From: an uncultured Dorea sp.
GTDB taxonomy: Bacteria; Bacillota; Clostridia; Lachnospirales; Lachnospiraceae
Assembly: GCA_910580235.1 (NCBI GenBank)
Contig: CAJTVU010000001.1
Location: forward strand, 62,001 to 126,000
DNA length: 64,000 bases
Direction of reading: 5' to 3'
Shown here: positions 59,083 through 64,000 of the stretch, one piece after another
How positions within the stretch are numbered: the first letter of the stretch is position 1
Layout of the letters: each line of letters begins with the position of its first letter
The notes under the pieces: model-generated
What the model saw: the letters and a program-made list of their open reading frames with translations, nothing else
What the model was told of the DNA's origin: nothing
Databases searched by the model: none
Program-made: the position numbers and the translations under genes

Positions 59083-60486
59083 TTAAGCTAATCCCTGCAT
59101 GAAATCAATCCCTAGTTTTTTGCAGCTGTCGTCTATCACCTTCAGAAGCTCTTCGTCCGTCAGCACAGTTACCCTTCCGCCCTCATACTCCTGATCGACC
59201 CAGTCTTTCACCTTGTTTACCAGCTCCGAGCTCTTGTCTACCTGTCTTCCTTCCGTCAGTCGGAAATATGTATTGATCCAGTGGGCGATCCCTGCAAGCC
59301 CCGACGTATTAGACACCGCCACAAGAGGCGGGCGGCTTAAGAACCTGCCTGTATCGAACACATTATAGATCTCCTCATTCTTAAGCAGACCGTCTGCATG
59401 GATCCCCGCCCGCGTCACATTGAAGCTCTTCCCTACGAACGGTGTCTGGGGCGGGATCGCATAGCCGACCTCACGCTCATAGTACTCTGCCATCTCTGTT
59501 ATGACCGTTGTGTCCATGCCATCCAGCGTGCCCCTAAGCTGAGCGTACTCAAACACCATCGCTTCCAGCGGCGTATTGCCGGTGCGCTCCCCGATCCCGA
59601 AAAGAGAACAGTTCACTCCGCTGGCTCCGTAAAGCCACGCTGTCGACGAATTGCTCACCGCCTTATAGAAATCATTATGCCCGTGGAATTCTAACAGCTC
59701 GCTTGGAACGCCTGCATGTGCCTGAAGGCCGTATATAATACCCGGGATAGAGCGGGGGATCACTGCTCCCGGATAGCTCACCCCGTACCCCATCGTATCG
59801 CACACACGTATTTTGACTGGTATGTTATATTCGTCTTTCAAGCGCATCAGCTCCAGACAGAATGGTATCACGAAGCCATAGATATCCGCCCTTGTAATGT
59901 CTTCCAGATGGCATCTGGGGCTGATCCCCGTCTCCAGGCACTCCCGCACAACGGAAAGGTAATGCTCCATACACTGCTTCCGCGTCATTTTCAGCTTATA
60001 GAAGATATGGTAGTCCGAACAGCTTACAAGGATCCCTGTCTCCTTAAGGCCGATCTCCTTTACCAGCTCAAAATCTTTCTTACTGGCGCGGATCCAGCTG
60101 GTCACTTCCGGGAACTTATATCCTGTCTCCAGGCACTTGTACACAGCGTCCCTGTCTTTCTTGCTGTACAGGAAGAACTCGCTCTGCCGGATCTTCCCTT
60201 TCGCCCCGCCGAGCCTGTGAAGATACTCGTACAGGCGCACGATCTGCTCCGTACTGTACGGCGCCCGGGACTGCTGGCCATCCCGGAACGTCGTGTCCGT
60301 GATCCAGATCTCATCAGGCATATTGTGCGGCACGATACGGTCATTAAAAGCGACCTTCGGGATCTCATCATAGCAGAACAGGTTGCGGAACACATTCGGC
60401 GTGTCCACATCTACCAGCGGGTACATATGCTCCTCCAGCTGCAAAAGATTCGAATGCTCATTTAAATACACTTTTCTGTCTATCAT
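59083..60486 (-). CDS. Re-citrate synthase-type enzyme (isopropylmalate synthase family)
   Basis: 467 residues of the DRE-TIM family: WITDTTFRDGQQSRAPYSTEQIVRLYEYLHRLGG (catalytic DTTFRDG), SSELLEFHGHNDFYKAVSNSSTAWLYGASGVNCSLFGIGERTGNTPLEAM (metal-binding HGHND). The N-terminal 55 residues and the D-TTFRDGQQSR context resemble the Re-type citrate synthase of Clostridium kluyveri rather than leucine-pathway LeuA: the C-terminal leucine-regulatory domain is missing. Its neighbourhood (gntR and icd) supports citrate, not leucine or citramalate. Product identity remains inferred. AAAGGAG precedes the ATG. Confidence 0.82.
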   Translation of the reverse strand: MIDRKVYLNEHSNLLQLEEHMYPLVDVDTPNVFRNLFCYDEIPKVAFNDRIVPHNMPDEIWITDTTFRDGQQSRAPYSTEQIVRLYEYLHRLGGAKGKIRQSEFFLYSKKDRDAVYKCLETGYKFPEVTSWIRASKKDFELVKEIGLKETGILVSCSDYHIFYKLKMTRKQCMEHYLSVVRECLETGISPRCHLEDITRADIYGFVIPFCLELMRLKDEYNIPVKIRVCDTMGYGVSYPGAVIPRSIPGIIYGLQAHAGVPSELLEFHGHNDFYKAVSNSSTAWLYGASGVNCSLFGIGERTGNTPLEAMVFEYAQLRGTLDGMDTTVITEMAEYYEREVGYAIPPQTPFVGKSFNVTRAGIHADGLLKNEEIYNVFDTGRFLSRPPLVAVSNTSGLAGIAHWINTYFRLTEGRQVDKSSELVNKVKDWVDQEYEGGRVTVLTDEELLKVIDDSCKKLGIDFMQGLA

Positions 60487-60525
60487 ACCCCGTTCTCCTT
60501 TAAAAATATCCTCTCTTTGTTTCTT

Positions 60526-60560
60526 TGCATAATTGTATACAATTATGCATTCTATGTCAA
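60526..60560 (-). promoter_or_regulatory. promoter of the synthase gene with 24-bp perfect palindrome
   Basis: Reading leftward: TTGACA (60560-60555), 17-bp spacer, TACAAT (60537-60532). The palindrome at 60526-60549 has the half site TGCATAATTGTA and is exact over all 24 bp, so it covers the -10 hexamer and the spacer. The core TTGTATACAA is a typical GntR-family operator. Confidence 0.75.
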
Positions 60561-60568
60561 GATAAAAT

Positions 60569-60628
60569 TGGGGACGGGGTAAAATTCATTTTACCCCGTC
60601 CCAGATTAAAAATGCCCCGTCCCCAATT
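60569..60628. terminator. GGGGACGGGGTAAAAT palindrome (family F, copy 3)
   Basis: GGGGACGGGGTAAAATTCAT then TTTACCCCGTCCC forms the stem, followed by GCCCCGTCCCCAATTTT. It ends at the hisIE stop codon and lies upstream of the synthase promoter, insulating it from the his genes. Confidence 0.75.
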
Positions 60629-61912
60629 TTATCTTTCTGCCAGTTCCTGCACGATATCTTCCCAGCTTACTCCCCTCTCTGCCATCAGCACCATGGCGTG
60701 GTAGAGGAAGTCTGCCATCTCGTATTTTATCTCCTCCGGATTCGGATTCTTGCCTGCAATGACGATCTCTGTCGCTTCCTCGCCAATTTTCTTCAATATC
60801 TTATCAATGCCCTTGTCAAAGAGATAATTGGTGTAAGAGCCTTCTCTCGGATTGGCTTTTCGATCAAGGATCGTATTATATACGATCTCAAACACCCTGA
60901 ACGGGTTCTTCTCTTCGGAATCCGTTCCTGCCAGATGTTGGAAGAAGCAGGTGGGATTACCTGTATGGCACGCCGCCCCGATCTGCTCGACTTTTGCCAG
61001 CAGAGTGTCGTAATCGCAGTCCACCGTCAGAGATCTCACATATTGGTAATGCCCGCTCGTCTCTCCTTTCACCCAGAGGCTCTGACGGCTTCTGCTGTAA
61101 TAAGTCATCTTCCCCGTCTTCATCGTCCTGTAGAAAGCGTCTTCATTCATATATGCCATCATCAGCACCTGCTGCGTCTTATAATGTTGGACGATAACAG
61201 GGATAAGCCCCTGCTCGTTCGTCTTTAGCTGAGAGAACTCCATCATGCTCTCGAAAGAAGTCATATGTATGCCCTCTTCCTCGCACCGCTCTTTAAAAGC
61301 TGTAAAATCCATATCCGGCCTGCTCATATATTTCCCGGAGACACCTTTGATACCGCTGTTCTTCAAGATCCGGAAAAGCTCCGATTCCTCTTTTGTATCT
61401 GTCACAATGATGCTTGGGATGTCAGTCACGTCCATCACAGAATTTAAGTCCAGAAGATTCATGAATACAAGGCCGCTGCAATATTCCTTTACGATGCGCT
61501 GATGTTTGAAAAGACCGTCAAAGTCATTTAGCGACACGGCGATCTTCTCTCTTCCGAACCGCCTGGCCGCCTCCTCCACCATATGAGCGCTCTCCGGTTT
61601 GGAGAAATTCACGATAGCGCGCTTCGCACCGGCATAGAGGATCTTTTTAATGTCCTCCAGCCTTTTCACATTTCCGCCCGCTATCATCGGAATACGGATG
61701 ACACGGTTCATTTTCCGCATCAGATTAATGTTCTCCTCATGCTCGTCGTCATCTTGCGACAGATCGAACACAAGCAGCTCGTCTGCTCCGTTCTCGCTAT
61801 AGATCTTTGAAAGTCCAATAACGTCTTCTGAAAGGACGCTCTTATCGTCAAACCATTTCACCGCTTTTCCCTCTGCGATAAAAATGCAGGGGATTAATCT
61901 TTTATAGCTCAT
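60629..61912 (-). CDS. hisIE: HisIE with an N-terminal degenerate HisF-like domain
   Basis: 427 residues in three parts. Residues 1-215: a HisA/HisF-like (beta-alpha)8 barrel (YKRLIPCIFIAEGKAVKWF..., VIRIPMIAGGNV, GVSGKYMSR). The catalytic aspartates of HisF are absent: the CLDV position reads CIFI, and AIDA reads SLND. Residues about 220-315: phosphoribosyl-AMP cyclohydrolase HisI (MAYMNEDAFYRTMKTGKMTYYSRSRQSLWVKGETSGHYQ and DCDYDTLLAKVEQIGAACHTG). Residues about 325-425: PR-ATP pyrophosphatase HisE (GSYTNYLFDKGIDKILKKIGEEATEIVIAGK). It catalyses steps 2 and 3 of histidine synthesis; the HisF-like part is probably not active. The ATG at 61912 has AAGGAG upstream. Confidence 0.92.
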   Translation of the reverse strand: MSYKRLIPCIFIAEGKAVKWFDDKSVLSEDVIGLSKIYSENGADELLVFDLSQDDDEHEENINLMRKMNRVIRIPMIAGGNVKRLEDIKKILYAGAKRAIVNFSKPESAHMVEEAARRFGREKIAVSLNDFDGLFKHQRIVKEYCSGLVFMNLLDLNSVMDVTDIPSIIVTDTKEESELFRILKNSGIKGVSGKYMSRPDMDFTAFKERCEEEGIHMTSFESMMEFSQLKTNEQGLIPVIVQHYKTQQVLMMAYMNEDAFYRTMKTGKMTYYSRSRQSLWVKGETSGHYQYVRSLTVDCDYDTLLAKVEQIGAACHTGNPTCFFQHLAGTDSEEKNPFRVFEIVYNTILDRKANPREGSYTNYLFDKGIDKILKKIGEEATEIVIAGKNPNPEEIKYEMADFLYHAMVLMAERGVSWEDIVQELAER

Positions 61913-61972
61913 TGTAAATCTTTCTCCTTCTCGCAATCCATTCTCATTCGTTATCTTTATCAACCATCCGTC

Positions 61973-62560
61973 CTACAGGCTCCCCTTCGTCGTCCATGCC
62001 TCGGCGATACGCGGCTCCTTAGACGTAGCCATGTCAAGCGCCTTCCCAAAGCTCTTAAAGAGCGCCTCCGCCATATGATGATTATTCCCTCCGTCTAAGA
62101 TCTTAAGGTGCAGGTTCATCATAGCAGTATATGACACGGCATAGAAGAATTCCCGTACCATCTCTGCCTCCATCGTCCCCAGAGACTCCACCAGGAAATC
62201 TACATCAAAATTCAGATACGGCCTCCCGCACAGATCTACTGCACAGAGCGCAAGCGTCTCGTCCATGGGGAGTATCATATAACCGTAACGCTTAATCCCT
62301 GCCTTATCTCCCAGAGCTTCCCTGACGGCCTGGCCGAACACGATCCCTACATCCTCGATCGTGTGATGCCCGTCCACTTCCAGATCGCCCGCCGCCTTTA
62401 CCGTAAGATCGAAAAGCCCGTGCCTTGCCATACCATTCAGCATATGATCGAAAAACCCGATTCCTGTATGTATCTCGCTTTTGCCGGTCCCGTCAAGGTT
62501 CAGCGCCACCGTAATATCCGTCTCCTTCGTCTTCCTTGTTACTGTCGCTTCCCTGCTCAC
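61973..62560 (-). CDS. hisB: imidazoleglycerol-phosphate dehydratase
   Basis: 195 residues, the usual length of the monofunctional enzyme. Family motifs: RKTKETDI, IHTGIGFFDHMLNGMARHG, VDGHHTIEDVGIVFG, DLCGRPY and GGNNHHMAEALFKSFGKAL, with the metal-binding HH pairs. I chose the GTG at 62560 because AAGGAGG lies 9 nt upstream; the reading frame continues further only through this ribosome site. Confidence 0.96.
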   Translation of the reverse strand: MSREATVTRKTKETDITVALNLDGTGKSEIHTGIGFFDHMLNGMARHGLFDLTVKAAGDLEVDGHHTIEDVGIVFGQAVREALGDKAGIKRYGYMILPMDETLALCAVDLCGRPYLNFDVDFLVESLGTMEAEMVREFFYAVSYTAMMNLHLKILDGGNNHHMAEALFKSFGKALDMATSKEPRIAEAWTTKGSL

Positions 62561-62594
62561 GTCTTCCGTCCTCCTTAGCAAAACTTGTTAAACC

Positions 62595-63902
62595 TTAATG
62601 TTCTTCCTTCTCACCTTCGAAGCGCACCCGTATGGAATTGGCGTGGGCCGACAGCCCTTCCGCCTCTGCGAACGCTACGATATCACGATGCACGCCTGCG
62701 AGCGCCTCCTTCGAATAGGCGATGATACTGGACTTCTTTATAAAATCATCTACAGAAAGCGGGGAAAAGAACTTCGCTGTCCCGTTCGTCGGAAGCACGT
62801 GGTTCGGCCCCGCAAGATAATCTCCCAGCGGCTCGCTTGCATACGCTCCGATGAAGATGGCCCCCGCATTCCGTATCTTCGTCATAACCTCGTAAGGATC
62901 CCTCGTCTGGATCTCCAGATGTTCCGAAGCGATCTCATTGGCTGCTGAGATAGCCTCCTCCATATCCGGCGCGATAAAGATATAGCCGTAATTGTCAAGA
63001 GACTTGCGGATGATCTCCTTTCGGGGAAGCTCTTCTATAAAGCGCTCAGCCTCCTCGGACACTCTCCTCGCCAGCTCTTCGCTCGTCGTCACCAGAATGG
63101 CCGAGGCCAGCTCGTCATGCTCTGCCTGGGACAGAAGATCTGCGGCCACATACCGCGGATCGGCCGTCTCATCTGCAATGACAAGGATCTCGCTCGGCCC
63201 TGCGATGGCGTCAATGCTCACATAGCCATACACGGCTCTTTTTGCAAGAGCCACATAAATATTGCCGGGCCCCACGATCTTATCTACTTTTGGGATGCTC
63301 TCCGTCCCATACGCAAGGGCGCCGACAGCCTGCGCTCCCCCTACTTTAAAAATCGCGTCCGCGCCGGCCTCCTTCGCCGCTACGAGCGTCGTAGGCGCGA
63401 TCTTCCCGTCTCTTCCAGGAGGCGTCGCCATAACGACCTCCTCCACTCCCGCCACTTTCGCCGGAACGATGTTCATCAGCACGGAAGACGGATAAGCCGC
63501 CTTCCCGCCGGGCACATATACGCCCACCCTTGTTAGAGCCGTCACCTTCTGCCCCAGGATCGTGCCGTCAGGCTTACTGTCAAACCAGCTGTACTGCCTC
63601 TGCTTCTCGTGGTATTCCCGGATATTGCGAAGCGCCTTCCTTATGATATTCAGCAGCTCTGCGTCCACAAGGGCGTACGCTTCCCGGATCTCCTCTTCTG
63701 TCACGCGCACGTTGGAAGCGCTCACATCCGCTTTGTCGAACGCCTTCGTAAACGAGAACAGGGCTTCATCTCCCTTCTCCTTCACGGCAGCCAGTATATC
63801 CGCCACGTCCTTTTCATATTCCTCATACCGGCCGGGGCTTCTTTTCAGCAGATCTTGCAGAAGCTCCCGCCTCGTATCCTCATCCAGTCTTTGGATCCTC
63901 AT
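62595..63902 (-). CDS. hisD: histidinol dehydrogenase
   Basis: 435 residues of NAD-dependent, zinc-binding HisD: VYVPGGKAAYPSSVLMNIVPAKVAGVEEVVMATPPG, the signature IVGPGNIYVALAKRAVYGYVSIDAIAGPSEILVIAD, DLLSQAEHDELASA, ASEHLEIQ and GPNHVLPTNGTAKFFSPL. The last two steps of histidine synthesis. The ATG at 63902 is chosen by family length; upstream codons belong to repeat-like DNA. Order hisD-hisB-hisIE on one strand suggests an operon that begins outside the window (hisG/hisZ). Confidence 0.96.
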   Translation of the reverse strand: MRIQRLDEDTRRELLQDLLKRSPGRYEEYEKDVADILAAVKEKGDEALFSFTKAFDKADVSASNVRVTEEEIREAYALVDAELLNIIRKALRNIREYHEKQRQYSWFDSKPDGTILGQKVTALTRVGVYVPGGKAAYPSSVLMNIVPAKVAGVEEVVMATPPGRDGKIAPTTLVAAKEAGADAIFKVGGAQAVGALAYGTESIPKVDKIVGPGNIYVALAKRAVYGYVSIDAIAGPSEILVIADETADPRYVAADLLSQAEHDELASAILVTTSEELARRVSEEAERFIEELPRKEIIRKSLDNYGYIFIAPDMEEAISAANEIASEHLEIQTRDPYEVMTKIRNAGAIFIGAYASEPLGDYLAGPNHVLPTNGTAKFFSPLSVDDFIKKSSIIAYSKEALAGVHRDIVAFAEAEGLSAHANSIRVRFEGEKEEH

Positions 63903-63937
63903 TATAAGCCATTCCTTTCCGCCTGTATTTATATCTA

Positions 63938-64000
63938 TGATATTAGGGTCAAAACAAGGTTTTTTAAATAACATCTGGCAATTTTTGCAATTTGCTAATG
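63938..64000. repeat. partial family C/B palindrome at the window edge
   Basis: ATGATATTAGGGTCAAAAC resembles the family C end and the following GGTTTTTTAAATAACATCTG then GCAATTTTTGCAATTTGC resembles the left flank and arm of family B at 41829-41870. The rest is outside the window, so the type is uncertain. Confidence 0.4.

Noticed and set aside
60629..61912. Calling the N-terminal part an active HisF or HisA
   Set aside because: Both catalytic aspartates of the HisF/HisA fold are replaced, so only a HisF-like fold is claimed.

Overview
The window is chromosomal DNA of a spore-forming, anaerobic, gut-type Lachnospiraceae (Clostridium cluster XIVa; a Dorea / [Clostridium] scindens / hylemonae-like organism is my inference). 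Reasons: roughly balanced GC; strong AGGAGG ribosome sites with frequent GTG and TTG starts; sporulation genes (yqfC, yqfD, a SpoVB-like flippase, spoIIIE/ftsK); an Nfn-type transhydrogenase, a Re-citrate synthase relative and Rex, all typical of anaerobic Clostridia; and many Lachnospiraceae-type small proteins.

Layout. 1-6.7 kb: mismatch repair and tRNA modification (mutL, mutS, a small membrane protein, miaB), all leftward. 6.7-17 kb is an accessory island: tandem and palindromic repeats, GNAT and aldo/keto reductase genes divergent from a LysR regulator, a decayed arginase, ygfA-type fthC with two small genes, an HxlR regulator divergent from a small Cys-repeat peptide, its radical SAM/SPASM enzyme and a nitroreductase (a RiPP-like cassette), then about 2 kb of palindromic repeats enclosing a DUF4258/YgiT toxin-antitoxin-like pair. 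17-25 kb: SpoVB-like flippase, ybeY-phoH-yqfD-yqfC-HAD cluster, a Cys-rich protein and a chemotaxis receptor. 25-37 kb: a tail-anchored unknown, Dabb protein, C_GCAxxG_C_C protein with a TDT transporter, a three-gene ABC importer, and a lipoprotein receptor translationally coupled to a giant Cache-MscS channel, then rlmH. 37-46.7 kb: ZIP transporter, nfnAB, iron alcohol dehydrogenase, zinc-ribbon/TPR protein, ftsK, tepA. 46.7-54.5 kb: metY, unknown, yebC, CBS protein, mazF, alr, nnr, rex. 54.7-64 kb: ABC-F protein, icd, GntR regulator, Re-citrate synthase relative, and hisIE-hisB-hisD.

How genes work together. Re-citrate synthase, GntR and icd form a glutamate-precursor branch; a perfect 24-bp palindrome overlaps the promoter of the synthase. 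Two Rex-type boxes sit on the promoter of the iron alcohol dehydrogenase, and rex is 12 kb away. The HxlR - Cys-repeat peptide - radical SAM/SPASM - nitroreductase cassette is the strongest candidate for a poorly described system: five cysteines in 17-residue repeats in the substrate, one modifying enzyme, one flavoenzyme, one redox-type regulator.

A second theme is repeat biology. At least six families of imperfect palindromes occur, none with a transposase in the window. Several have long terminal inverted repeats whose two arms changed together between copies, and several show amplification of only one arm (3 left arms at 6.84-7.06 kb; 2, 4 and 3 right arms at 7.3, 15.0 and 16.2 kb). No rRNA, tRNA, CRISPR array or recognisable riboswitch was seen.
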